From: FACHB-T130 sp042747725
Lineage (GTDB): Bacteria; Cyanobacteriota; Cyanobacteriia; Cyanobacteriales; FACHB-T130
Reading direction: 5' to 3'
Length of the DNA: 64,000 nt
NCBI RefSeq assembly: GCF_042747725.1
Contig: NZ_JBHZGO010000086.1
Location: 1 to 64,000, forward strand
The notes beneath the pieces are model-generated. The model did no database searches, had not been told where the DNA came from, and worked only from the letters and a program-made list of their open reading frames with translations. The translations under genes were made by a program, and so were the position numbers. Shown piece after piece: positions 1 through 8,425 of this stretch; positions within the stretch are counted from its first letter, which is position 1; the number at the start of each line of letters is the position of its first letter.

Positions 1-476
1 AAATCTAGAAGCTCTGTTAGAATTTTAATATCTCTTTTGCTAGCCATAGCTGTAAATTCACCTAAAAATACTATGCTTATATTTATAGTTAATAAAAAAT
101 AGTCTTTACATGTCAATCTGTTCAATCTTTTTAGTAACTTTTTGAGATATTTTTTAATGTTTTTTCTAATTATAACTAATGTTTTGGCATAAAAAGTACT
201 GAAGAGCCATTGTATTTTTGCTAAATTTTAAACTTTGTTACAGCAAATACAATTAGTATCTATCGTAATCTGAAATGATTTGTGAAGACAAAAAGAGTGT
301 TGTTGAACCACAAAGACACAAGGAACACAAAGGAAGATAGAAAGAGGAACTGATTGGTTCGCGAATGAAATAGGATTGCTATAGGATCAATTCTATTAAC
401 GTGATGTTTTTAGTGAAATAGGATCTAATCTGAAAATATCCTCACTTTTTACATTGATATATAATGATGTTAGAAA
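1..476. other. AT-rich non-coding stretch
   Basis: I see no coding region here. The first 250 bases are very AT-rich. Bases 260-384 hold a complete copy of a small inverted-repeat element that is listed separately. No promoter could be fixed with confidence. Confidence 0.5.
260..384. repeat. MITE-like element, family 2, copy 1
   Basis: The left end (CTATCGTAATCTG, then ATGATTTGTG) and the right end (GAATGAAATAGGATTGCTATAG) are imperfect inverted repeats. The middle is purine-rich with ACCACAAAGACACAAGGA-type sequence. The same ends and a related middle occur at 48494-48606, and a partial copy lies at 47811-47871. The copies share no coding capacity, so this looks like a non-autonomous mobile repeat. 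The transposase family is unknown. Confidence 0.55.
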
Positions 477-785
477 ATGGTGAGTTATAAGTATTATCAA
501 AAAATGCAGTGTGAATTGTGTGAAAGAGAAGTGGAGCGATTGACCGTCCATCACTTGATTCCAAGGCAGAAAACTAAACGGAAAAATGAAGATCCAGGTC
601 CGACTGCAAAGATATGTTCTGCCTGCCATCGGCAAATACATAATTTATTTGACAATACGCGATTAGCCCAGGAACTTAATTCCTTGGAAAGGCTGAAGGA
701 CGAGCCGCAAATGGAGAAGTTTTTGTCTTGGGTGAAGAAGCAAGACCCGAATAAGCGCGTTAGAGTGCATCGGGGAAACAATTAA
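477..785 (+). CDS. small HNH endonuclease-like protein
   Basis: This 102-residue protein has the pattern of a short HNH domain. A CxxC pair (CELC) near residue 13 is followed by VHHLIPR, which supplies the first His of the fold, then CSACHRQIH near residue 50, which supplies the second Cys pair and the last His. Short HNH proteins of this layout are common in cyanobacteria. They are presumed to nick or cut DNA, but the substrate is unknown. The start at 477 has no clear ribosome-binding site, and the ATG at 504 (MQCELCER) is an alternative. The gene converges with the TPR gene downstream. Confidence 0.7.
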   Translation: MVSYKYYQKMQCELCEREVERLTVHHLIPRQKTKRKNEDPGPTAKICSACHRQIHNLFDNTRLAQELNSLERLKDEPQMEKFLSWVKKQDPNKRVRVHRGNN

Positions 786-786
786 A

Positions 787-811
787 GATTAAAAAACTAA
801 TTTTTAATTGT
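787..811. terminator. AT-rich hairpin between convergent genes
   Basis: ATTAAAAA and TTTTTAAT form a short stem in the gap between the HNH gene and the convergent TPR gene. It could end transcription from either side. The stem is AT-only, so confidence is low. Confidence 0.3.
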
Positions 812-1708
812 TTAGGGGTTTTGCGATCGCTTTAATAATTCCTCTGCGTTAGAAGCCCACTGGGTATTCCCTTGGGCGGTGTAGAGTTCTTTGGCATATT
901 GCAAAACTTGCTGGGCGTCACTGTAACGACCTTGGCGCAGAAAGACTAACCCGGCGGCATAGTAGGCATTGGGGTAGTTAGAATTAGCCTCCGCAGCCTT
1001 GCGAAAGGCAGAGAGGGCTTCGTCTAACTTCCCCTGGTTCATCAGGATGGAACCGAGATTATAATAAGCTTCTGGATATTTAGGACTAATTTTAATGGCT
1101 TGCTGAAATGCCTTTTTCGCTTCATTCAGGTTGTTCTGTTGTAGATAAGCTAATCCCAAATGATAAGCAGGTTCCGGTGCTTTGGGACTCAACTGCATCG
1201 CTTGTTTAAAAGAGGCGATCGCTCTCTCCCCATCTCCCTGCTGTTCCCTTACCAAACCTAGATTGTAATGAGCAACCCCCAACTTTGGGTTGAGTTCCAG
1301 CGCCCGTGACAAATAATCACCCGCCTGCTGCAAGTTGTTGCCCTCAAGCAGCGCTGCACCCAAATTGGCATAGGCGAGAGCAAAGTTAGGATCGGCTTGA
1401 ATTGCTTGGTAAAAGGCATCTGCTGCTGGCTGCAATTGCCCCACCTGACGCAATGCCAGCCCCAAGTTGTAATGTGCGGGTGCCAGTTTGGAGTCGAGTT
1501 GGGCTGCTTGTCGAAAAGAGGCGATCGCTTCTTGTGTTTTTGCCTGCTGAATTAGCTGAAGTCCCTGATTCACCAAGTCCACCGCCGATTGAGCTTGAGC
1601 AATTTGTACCGGCGTAGCGGGTGCCCCAGCCACCACTGGCGTCATATTCCCACCCAGTAACAGTATCAACCCCCCAGTCATCCATCTCATCTGTCGGTGC
1701 GTTCTCAT
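812..1708 (-). CDS. exported TPR-repeat protein
   Basis: The N-terminus is basic, then hydrophobic, ending in VVAGAPA, which looks like a Sec signal peptide. About seven tetratricopeptide repeats follow (for example AHYNLGLALRQVGQLQPAAD and AYYNLGSILMNQGKLDEA), so this is a protein-interaction solenoid, probably periplasmic. No enzymatic domain is visible. I prefer the ATG at 1708. A GTG at 1720 in the same frame is the other possibility and would add four residues. The gene is divergent from the EF-G-like gene. TPR repeats do not reveal the partner, so the role is unknown. Confidence 0.8.
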   Translation of the reverse strand: MRTHRQMRWMTGGLILLLGGNMTPVVAGAPATPVQIAQAQSAVDLVNQGLQLIQQAKTQEAIASFRQAAQLDSKLAPAHYNLGLALRQVGQLQPAADAFYQAIQADPNFALAYANLGAALLEGNNLQQAGDYLSRALELNPKLGVAHYNLGLVREQQGDGERAIASFKQAMQLSPKAPEPAYHLGLAYLQQNNLNEAKKAFQQAIKISPKYPEAYYNLGSILMNQGKLDEALSAFRKAAEANSNYPNAYYAAGLVFLRQGRYSDAQQVLQYAKELYTAQGNTQWASNAEELLKRSQNP

Positions 1709-2066
1709 TCTCCGTGTCACCTTTTTACAATTGTTACGTTTGTTGACCGCCCATTCAGATTTTTTTCTAACAAATTTGAGTTTATTTGTTGCATATATTC
1801 ATAGAATTTATAGCTAATTAATACTGATTCATTTAACTTAAATTTTTGCTGGGTTTGCTTTAAAAGAAGTTGCAATTTTCCGGTCATTGCCACTAGAACG
1901 CGCTAACCTCACATTCAGGGATCGTTAATTCCATCTAACTGTTAACAGCGATCGCCATTGGCACGGGAGAGAGAAAATCCTCCGGGAGTTACCAATGGCA
2001 TCGGTACCGCCTACTTCTGCGATCGCTAGCATCTCTACATCTTTTTTATTTTGTTGGGGGTGAATT
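1709..2066. other. divergent promoter region
   Basis: This gap separates the TPR gene (minus) from the EF-G-like gene (plus). It is AT-rich from 1740 to 1850 and has HIP1-type GCGATCGC sites near 1949 and 2020. A G-rich stretch (TTGGGGGTG) just before 2067 may serve as the ribosome-binding site of the EF-G-like gene. No operator is recognised. Confidence 0.4.
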
Positions 2067-4118
2067 ATGAACGAAAAAGTCATGTCCGGGGTACGCAATG
2101 TGGCAATTGTTGGCCCCTATTTAAGTGGCAAAACTACGTTACTGGAAAGTTTGCTCTTCGTCACGGGTGCGATTTCCCGCAAAGGTCGCACTTCAGACGG
2201 TAACACGGTGGGAGATAGTTCCCAAGAGGCACGCGATCGCCAGATGAGCGTAGAAGTATCAACTGCCAGCACCGAGTACGACAATGTCCGCCTCACCTTT
2301 GTCGATTGTCCCGGCTCGGTTGAATTTGCTCAAGAAACCTACAATGCTCTGATTGGCGTCGATGCGGCAATTGTGGTGTGCGAACCCGTGAGCGATCGCG
2401 TCATGACTCTCGCGCCTCTATTTAAATTCCTCGACGACTGGGAAATCCCGCACCTAGTCTTCATCAACAAAATGGATCGGGCGAACAACAACTTCATGGA
2501 CGTGCTGCACGCCCTGAAAACGGTCTCTAGTCGCCCCGTCATCCCACACCAATATCCCATCGGTCAAGGCGAACAACTCAGCGGCTTTATCGACCTGGTA
2601 AGCGAACAAGCTTATCACTACCATCCCGGTGCCGCCGCCGACCCGGTGCCGATGCCAGATGCCCTCAAAGAGCAGGAACAAGCCGCCCGTGCCGAGATGC
2701 TGGAGGAATTGGCAAATTTTGACGACCACCTGCTAGAAGAACTGCTAGAAGAAATTAACCCGCCCCAAGAAGAAATTCTCCAAGACTTGAAGATGGAGTT
2801 AGGGGCAGATTTAATCGTGCCTGTATTCCTGGGCGTTGCCGAGCAAGATTACGGAGTGCGACCGCTGTTGGAAGCGTTGTTGCGAGAAGCACCCGACCCA
2901 TCCACCACTGCCGAACGTCGGGGAATCGTTCTCCATGCCGATGCCCCCCTCGCGCAAGCGATTAAAACCTATTACACTCCTCAAGGCGGTAAAATCTCCC
3001 TGGTGCGGGTGTGGCAGGGCAGATTGACCGATGGAATTGTCCTCAATGGCGTTCGGACTGGTGGCTTGTACCGTTTGATGGGTCAGCAACAACAGCCACT
3101 GACTTCAGCCGAAGCCGGTGAGATTGTCGTCTTGGGACGCTTAGAGGGAATTAAAACTGGCGATACCTTGACCGCTTCCGGCGACCCACTGGCAACCGAA
3201 CTCCCCAAAGCCGAGCAAATGGCACCCGTTTTTGCTTTAGCAATTACGCCCGAAAAACGCAACGATGAAGTTAAACTTAGTAGCGCCATCAGCAAGCTGC
3301 TAGAAGAAGACCCCTCCCTGGCTTGGGAACAACACGGCGACACCCACGAAGTCATCCTTTGGGGTCAAGGTGAAATTCATCTGCAAGTTGCCCTCGACCG
3401 ACTGCGGCGCAAGTACAACCTGCCAATGACCACTCACCAGCCGCGCGTTCCCTACAAAGAAACCATCCGCAAACCCGCCTCGTCGATTCACGGGCGCTAC
3501 AAGCACCAAAGTGGCGGTCACGGGCAGTTTGGCGATGTTTATCTGGATATCAAGCCGCTGTCGCGTGGCGAAGGCTTTAACTTCAGTCAAGCAATTGTCG
3601 GTGGCGTCGTACCGAGACAGTATATTCCTGGCGTTGAGACGGGTGTCCGGGAGTATTTGGTACATGGCCCCTTGGGCTTCCCAGTGGTCGATGTGGGAGT
3701 GACGCTAACCAATGGTTCTTACCACTCGGTTGATAGTTCCGAACAAGCGTTTAAACAAGCGGCGCGAATTGCCATGCAGGAAGGAATGCCCAAGTGCGAA
3801 CCAACGCTCTTAGAACCGATTACCGCGATTCAGGTGTGTGCCCCTGCCGAATTTACCTCTAAGGTACTCCAGCTGGTAAGCGGACGCCGGGGACAAATTC
3901 TCGGCTATGAAGGGAAGTCGGATTGGTCTGGTTGGGATTGCGTTTCTGCTTACTTACCCCAAGCAGAGATGCACAACTTTATTGTGGAATTGCGATCGCT
4001 CACAATGGGCGTCGGCTTCTTCAACTGGAAGTACGACCATCTCCAAGAAGTCCCAGACAAGCTGGTTGAACGAGTGATAGCAACTTCTGGAAACGGCAAC
4101 GGCAACAGCGCACATTAA
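2067..4118 (+). CDS. elongation factor G-like GTPase (paralogue)
   Basis: This 683-residue protein has the EF-G layout: GTP-binding domain with G1 GPYLSGKT (16-23) and G4 NKMD (134-137), a beta-barrel domain, then domains III-V. GRYKHQSGGHGQFGDV and GWDCVSAYLPQAEMHNF are typical of the C-terminal half. It is not the normal translocase: the G3 motif reads DCPGS (80-84), where EF-G has DTPGH, so the catalytic His is a Ser. Cyanobacteria usually carry such a paralogue besides fusA. A role in ribosome rescue, recycling or stress is possible, but nothing here shows which. The gene is not in an str operon (no rpsL, rpsG or tuf nearby), which also marks it as a paralogue. Confidence 0.85.
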   Translation: MNEKVMSGVRNVAIVGPYLSGKTTLLESLLFVTGAISRKGRTSDGNTVGDSSQEARDRQMSVEVSTASTEYDNVRLTFVDCPGSVEFAQETYNALIGVDAAIVVCEPVSDRVMTLAPLFKFLDDWEIPHLVFINKMDRANNNFMDVLHALKTVSSRPVIPHQYPIGQGEQLSGFIDLVSEQAYHYHPGAAADPVPMPDALKEQEQAARAEMLEELANFDDHLLEELLEEINPPQEEILQDLKMELGADLIVPVFLGVAEQDYGVRPLLEALLREAPDPSTTAERRGIVLHADAPLAQAIKTYYTPQGGKISLVRVWQGRLTDGIVLNGVRTGGLYRLMGQQQQPLTSAEAGEIVVLGRLEGIKTGDTLTASGDPLATELPKAEQMAPVFALAITPEKRNDEVKLSSAISKLLEEDPSLAWEQHGDTHEVILWGQGEIHLQVALDRLRRKYNLPMTTHQPRVPYKETIRKPASSIHGRYKHQSGGHGQFGDVYLDIKPLSRGEGFNFSQAIVGGVVPRQYIPGVETGVREYLVHGPLGFPVVDVGVTLTNGSYHSVDSSEQAFKQAARIAMQEGMPKCEPTLLEPITAIQVCAPAEFTSKVLQLVSGRRGQILGYEGKSDWSGWDCVSAYLPQAEMHNFIVELRSLTMGVGFFNWKYDHLQEVPDKLVERVIATSGNGNGNSAH

Positions 4119-4124
4119 CTAAAA

Positions 4125-4172
4125 AAGTTATGAGTTTTGAATTGATTGCCGATCATTCAAAACTCATAACTA
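4125..4172. terminator. long inverted repeat after EF-G-like gene
   Basis: AGTTATGAGTTTTGAAT (4126-4142) is matched by its exact reverse complement at 4155-4171 with a 12-base loop. It lies 8 bases after the EF-G-like stop and could fold as a terminator without a T-tract. Similar AAAACTCATAACT-type sequence recurs near 4400-4447 and 5860-5985, so it may also be a dispersed repeat. Confidence 0.5.
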
Positions 4173-4210
4173 AGCCACTCTTCAAGGCGTTTTTTGCGAA
4201 TCTTCACCTA

Positions 4211-4399
4211 ATGACAAACACACAAACCTGGTATATTGTCAAGCGTAACGAGGGAAAATGCGAAATCCTCCCTAGCGATCGCGTCGAAGGAGAGGATAAA
4301 TCAGCTTTTGTGGAACGCTGGGGACCATTTGATTCCCAAGAGGAAGCGATCGCTCGTCGCGTCGGCTTAATTCGCGCCCGAAAGTGCCAACCCCAATAA
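4211..4399 (+). CDS. conserved short hypothetical protein
   Basis: A 62-residue soluble protein (MTNTQTWYIVKRNEGKCEIL...). An upstream in-frame ATG at 4130 would add 27 residues, but those are encoded by the inverted repeat at 4126-4171, so I take the ATG at 4211 as the real start. The body has WYIVKR followed by a WGPFDSQEEAIARRVGLIR segment, which looks like a small alpha/beta fold. No catalytic motif is seen. The family is unknown to me. It converges with the ctp protease gene. Confidence 0.6.
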   Translation: MTNTQTWYIVKRNEGKCEILPSDRVEGEDKSAFVERWGPFDSQEEAIARRVGLIRARKCQPQ

Positions 4400-4448
4400 G
4401 TTTTGAATTTTGAGTGTTGAATTTCAACTCAAAACTCAAAACTCAAAA
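4400..4448. terminator. bidirectional hairpin between convergent genes
   Basis: The left arm (AGTTTTGAATTTTGAGTGTT) is nearly complementary to the right arm, which holds three TCAAAACT-type units. The hairpin fills the whole gap between the small plus-strand gene and the minus-strand protease gene and probably terminates both. Confidence 0.5.
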
Positions 4449-5732
4449 CTATTTCTGCGCCTGGTTTCCTCGCTGGGCGGCAATCTTCTGATTCAGCACT
4501 TCCAGCGCTTTGGCATATTGGGGATCGTCCGGGCTGCCAATTTTATCACGATCGGTTTGCAATGCCTTGCGCTGAGCTTCCGTCATTTCCAGCACCACAT
4601 CCGGCTTGATCCCCGCGTGATTAATATCGCGCCCGCTAGGAGTGTAATACTTAGCGATCGTCACCGCCAGACCCGAACCATCCCCCAGACCCCGCACCGA
4701 TTGCACCAAACCCTTACCAAAGGTCTTTGTCCCCACCAAAACAGCCCGCTTGTTATCCTGCAACGCCCCTGAGAGGATTTCGCTGGCACTCGCCGATCCG
4801 CCATCCACCAACACCACCAACGGTTTATCTGTGAGGGCGCGATTATTAGCTGTCTCTCGTTCCCTTTCCCCCTGCCGATCCACAGTTGAGACAATAGTGC
4901 CGTCTTTTAACCACATCTGAGCAATTTCAATACTGGCGTAGAGTAATCCGCCTGGGTTAGAACGCAGATCCAAAATGTAGCCATTCACCTTCTGCTGTTC
5001 TAAACCCTTAATCGCATCTGCCATTTCCTTAGCAGCATTGGCGCTAAACTGATTGAGACGAATGTAGCCTATCTCACCCGTAGGACTGTTCTGCTTGCTA
5101 GAGCGCACCGGATGGATGGCAATCCGCGCCCGTTTCAGGGGAAATACTAATTCCTTCTCGCCCCGCTGAATGGTCAACGTCACTTCCGTTCCCGGTTGTC
5201 CTCGGATCAGGCGCACAGCGTCATTGACATCCATGCCCTCGGTACTCTTACCATCAATTTTCTTGATAGTGTCCTTTGCCAGAACACCAGCCTTAGAAGC
5301 TGGTGTATCTTCAATTGGCGCAATAACCGTTAGCTTTTTCGTTTCCTCATCTTGAGCGAGTTGAATGCCAACCCCAGTTAATTCCCCAGAAGTATCAATC
5401 TGCATACTCTTGAACTCTTCTGGGTCCATGAACCGGGTGTAGGGATCGTTCAGTTTTTTCAGCATTTCCCGGATCGCCTCATAGGCTTCCTTCTTGCTGG
5501 AATAAGAGCGGTTCAGGTATTGTTGACGAACTGCCCGCCAATCGACTTTGTTGAAGGTGCCATCCACGTAACTGCGGTCAATAATCTGCCACACTTCGTC
5601 TACAAGTTCCTTGGGACTTTCACGAAAAAAAGCCTGACCTTGAGACAGATGAATACCAGCGCCCGTAACAGCAACAGTCGATAATACCAGTGCTGTCGCA
5701 CCGAGAACGATCCCGCGTTTTGTAATTACCAT
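4449..5732 (-). CDS. ctpC: carboxyl-terminal processing protease (S41)
   Basis: This 427-residue S41A peptidase starts with a signal/anchor segment (residues 8-28), so it acts in the periplasm or lumen. A PDZ domain spans about 115-200 (ELTGVGIQL, ASKAGVLAKDTIKKIDG). The catalytic core holds Ser315 in GGSASASEIL and Lys340 in TFGKG. The 25-residue spacing matches the Ser/Lys dyad of D1-processing protease. Cyanobacteria have several Ctp paralogues; CtpA matures the D1 protein, and the others probably act in envelope quality control. I label it ctpC from its N-terminus and general similarity, and the paralogue letter is uncertain. It lies downstream of ispG on the same strand with a 254-base gap. 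Confidence 0.85.
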   Translation of the reverse strand: MVITKRGIVLGATALVLSTVAVTGAGIHLSQGQAFFRESPKELVDEVWQIIDRSYVDGTFNKVDWRAVRQQYLNRSYSSKKEAYEAIREMLKKLNDPYTRFMDPEEFKSMQIDTSGELTGVGIQLAQDEETKKLTVIAPIEDTPASKAGVLAKDTIKKIDGKSTEGMDVNDAVRLIRGQPGTEVTLTIQRGEKELVFPLKRARIAIHPVRSSKQNSPTGEIGYIRLNQFSANAAKEMADAIKGLEQQKVNGYILDLRSNPGGLLYASIEIAQMWLKDGTIVSTVDRQGERERETANNRALTDKPLVVLVDGGSASASEILSGALQDNKRAVLVGTKTFGKGLVQSVRGLGDGSGLAVTIAKYYTPSGRDINHAGIKPDVVLEMTEAQRKALQTDRDKIGSPDDPQYAKALEVLNQKIAAQRGNQAQK

Positions 5733-5885
5733 GATCCTTTCTGAGCCGGTGGGAAACTACTGCCAAGGAATTACGCTAACTCTAGCACAGGGCATACCTG
5801 GAAGCCGGAGAGCGCAATTATTTATCCAGCTGCACTAAGTGCAAGTCCGGAAGTAGAGAGTTTTAAGTTTTGAGTTGTAGAAACG

Positions 5886-5913
5886 CGATTTATCGCGCCT
5901 GATTTATCGCGCC
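5886..5913. repeat. 14-bp tandem direct repeat
   Basis: GATTTATCGCGCCT occurs twice in a row between ispG and the protease gene. It lies in a region of AAGTTTTGAGTTG-type short repeats that are common in this genome. No function is evident. Confidence 0.5.
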
Positions 5914-5986
5914 TGAGGTTTAAATTAATGCTTTCCTCAACACTTATTTTGTGAGTTTTGAATTAACTTTTCTCTCAACACTCAAC

Positions 5987-7213
5987 TTAAGGATCGACCC
6001 AACGTCCGTCTGCCTTAATTAAATTAATCAACTCTTCAACTCCTTGAGACTCTGGCACTTTTTTGATTTCTTCTCTGCCACGATACAGAGAGATGAAACC
6101 GGGCTGTTTACCAACATAACCATAGTCGGCATCCGCCATTTCTCCGGGGCCATTGACAATACATCCCATGACTGCTATATCAAGACCTGTAAGATGTTTG
6201 GTGGCTTCCCGCACTTCGTGCAGCACTTCTTCTAGATTAAACAATGTCCGCCCACATGAGGGGCAGGCGACATATTCCACCATCGTTTTCCGCAATCCCA
6301 GTGCTTGCAGAATGCTGTAGCAAACGGGAATCTCTTTTTCCGGTGCTTCGGTGATTGATACTCGAATCGTATCGCCAATACCATCAACTAGCAGAGGAGC
6401 AATGCCTGCGGTGGACTTAATGCGTCCGTATTCGCCATCACCCGCTTCAGTGACACCGAGATGCAAGGGATACTCCATGCCTAGCTCATCCATCCGCTGT
6501 GCCATCAGACGATAAGCTGCTAACATCACCGGCACCCGCGAGGCTTTCAGAGAGATTACCAGGTTGCGGAAGTCAAGAGATTCACAAATTTTGATAAATT
6601 CTAGGGCAGATTCCACCATGCCTTCTGGGGTATCGCCGTAGGTAAACAGCATCCGTTCGGCGAGAGAACCGTGGTTGACGCCGATTCGCATTGCCTTACC
6701 TTGATCGCGCAAGGAAACTACCAGGGGTTCTAAAGTTTCGCGGATTTTTTCGCCAATTTCATCAAATTCGGCTTGGTTGTATTCGCTTCTATCCGACTTT
6801 GGCTTTTCAAACACATACAACCCCGGATTAATCCGCACCTTATCAACGTGCTTGGCAACTTCCAGGGCAATCTTCATGCCGTTGTGATGCACATCAGCTA
6901 CCAGCGGCACTGGTTGATAGGTTTGAGCTAATTTCTGCTTGATTTGGGCTAAAGCTTTAGCATGACCGATACTTGGCACGGTGACGCGGACAATTTCGCA
7001 GCCAATCTCGTGCAGGCGGCGAATTCCGGCAACCGATCCATCAATATCAAGCGTGTCTTCATTAATCATGGACTGCACTACCACTGGGTAGTTGCCGCCA
7101 ATCGTGACATTCCCCACCTTGACGGGACGAGTTTTGCGCCGCTTGATAGTGGTGTCAAAGGAGGGTTGACTGGAAGATGCACTGGTAGTGCTTGGATTGG
7201 GCAGGGTTTGCAT
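5987..7213 (-). CDS. ispG: 4-hydroxy-3-methylbut-2-enyl diphosphate synthase
   Basis: IspG (GcpE) makes HMBPP from methylerythritol cyclodiphosphate in the MEP isoprenoid pathway, which feeds carotenoids, the chlorophyll phytyl tail and quinones. The 408-residue protein has the TIM-barrel part (VKVGNVTIGGNYPVVVQSM, VADVHHN) and the [4Fe-4S] ligands Cys317, Cys320 (CPSCGR) and Cys351 (MGCIVNGPGE). Cyanobacterial IspG takes its electrons from ferredoxin. The Ser/Thr-rich first 20 residues are a short extension before the conserved KRRKTRPVKVG. Confidence 0.96.
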   Translation of the reverse strand: MQTLPNPSTTSASSSQPSFDTTIKRRKTRPVKVGNVTIGGNYPVVVQSMINEDTLDIDGSVAGIRRLHEIGCEIVRVTVPSIGHAKALAQIKQKLAQTYQPVPLVADVHHNGMKIALEVAKHVDKVRINPGLYVFEKPKSDRSEYNQAEFDEIGEKIRETLEPLVVSLRDQGKAMRIGVNHGSLAERMLFTYGDTPEGMVESALEFIKICESLDFRNLVISLKASRVPVMLAAYRLMAQRMDELGMEYPLHLGVTEAGDGEYGRIKSTAGIAPLLVDGIGDTIRVSITEAPEKEIPVCYSILQALGLRKTMVEYVACPSCGRTLFNLEEVLHEVREATKHLTGLDIAVMGCIVNGPGEMADADYGYVGKQPGFISLYRGREEIKKVPESQGVEELINLIKADGRWVDP

Positions 7214-7732
7214 AACCTTTTCTTTAATTTTGGCTTTCCTGTCTGTTTCTCAGATTGCCACAGAAAGGGGTCTCTTTGGCTAAGTCAGCTTTTACAGGAC
7301 TTACGCAAAGCTTATACATATAGAGTTTTGTAGGGGCAATTCCCCAGGGGGAAAGCGGAAGGGCAGATGTGGTGATGTTGTGTAAGTCCTGATAAATTCA
7401 ACTGATTATCGAGCAAGAAATGCCAGTTTTATTGGCGAGTGTCCAGAAAATTTATTCGAGGAAGTATTGAGGCACATTAAGCCAATCTTGTTTTAGCGTG
7501 CTTTTAATCAACTTTTAATGAACCAGAAGCAGTGTTTAAAGTCTTTAGTTTAGTCAGCCTTGAAATTCATTTTTGTCCATTCACAAAAGCTATCCTGCTG
7601 GCATCAGAACATTTGTACCTTTATTAAAGGTTATTGAAATAGCGATCGCATCCTTTCACCCTAATCCCGTTTGTCCCTCACTGTTGCTAAACTCATAGTA
7701 ACTAGCATCTTGCTATCGGGAGCAACGCTGCC
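7214..7732. other. non-coding region with a MITE-like repeat
   Basis: This gap separates ispG (minus) from a Uma2 gene (plus). Bases 7295-7391 are a copy of the family 1 inverted-repeat element. The rest (7392-7732) is AT-rich with no visible gene. One HIP1 site lies near 7642. Confidence 0.5.
7295..7391. repeat. MITE-like element, family 1, copy A
   Basis: It is bounded by CAGGACTTAC and GTAAGTCCTG. It shares the internal block GCAAAGCTTATACATATAG and a G/C-rich middle with copies at 44531-44623, 44748-44844 and 47697-47788. Short elements with such ends are usually non-autonomous derivatives of DDE insertion sequences. No transposase is present in the window. Confidence 0.7.
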
Positions 7733-8422
7733 ATGTCCCTCGCCAAAGATTTAGACACTCCAGAAGATGTTATCTTTCCACCCAGCGATTTACTGAGTGA
7801 CGAACCGCCTTTGGAAACTTACCTGCATTTGCAGCAAATGCTGCTGCTGATAAAATGCCTTGACTGGTGGTGGCGAAGCCGCAACGACTTCTTTGTTGCT
7901 GGCAATCTCAGCATCTACTACAGTCCGCGCCAGCGCAAATCGGAGGACTTCCGAGGACCAGATTTTTTCGTAGTGTTGGGAACTGAACGCAAATCCCGTA
8001 AAAGTTGGGTGGTTTGGGAGGAAGATGGCAAGTATCCGAATGTAATTGTAGAAATTCTCTCAGACAAGACAGCCGCCACAGACAGAGGCTTGAAGAAACA
8101 GATTTACCAAGATATCTTTCGCACGCCCAACTATTTCTGGTTTGACCCCGAAACGTTAGAATTTGCTGGTTTCCAGTTATTGGCAGGTCAGTACCAAACG
8201 CTGGAACCCAATCAGCAAGGATACTTGTGGAGCCAACAATTAGAGTTATATTTAGGTATTCACGAGAGAAAGTTGCGCTTTTTCACTGCCGAGGGGCAGC
8301 TAGTTGAGTTACCTGAAGAAGCAGCCCAAGTGCAACGGCAGCAGAAGGAGTTGGCTCAAGCTAGGGCAGAGAGATTAGCTGCTAAACTACGGGAATTGGG
8401 TATCGATCCAGATACTTTGTAG
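7733..8422 (+). CDS. Uma2 family (DUF820) PD-(D/E)XK protein
   Basis: This 229-residue protein belongs to the Uma2/DUF820 family, which has a restriction-endonuclease-like fold and is hugely expanded in cyanobacteria. Visible marks are GPDFFVVLG (the catalytic Asp of the fold), NVIVEILSDKT (the E-x-K-like strand) and YQDIFRTPNYFWFDP. A charged, coiled-coil-prone tail (VQRQQKELAQARAERLAAKL) ends it. The family's biological role is still unclear and target DNA is unknown. The stop is only a few bases from the convergent mutase gene. Confidence 0.85.
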   Translation: MSLAKDLDTPEDVIFPPSDLLSDEPPLETYLHLQQMLLLIKCLDWWWRSRNDFFVAGNLSIYYSPRQRKSEDFRGPDFFVVLGTERKSRKSWVVWEEDGKYPNVIVEILSDKTAATDRGLKKQIYQDIFRTPNYFWFDPETLEFAGFQLLAGQYQTLEPNQQGYLWSQQLELYLGIHERKLRFFTAEGQLVELPEEAAQVQRQQKELAQARAERLAAKLRELGIDPDTL

Positions 8423-8425
8423 CGC

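Noticed and set aside
4130..4210. 27-residue N-terminal extension of the small protein at 4211
   Set aside because: The extension is encoded by a perfect inverted repeat that follows the EF-G-like gene, so it is more likely a terminator than coding sequence.
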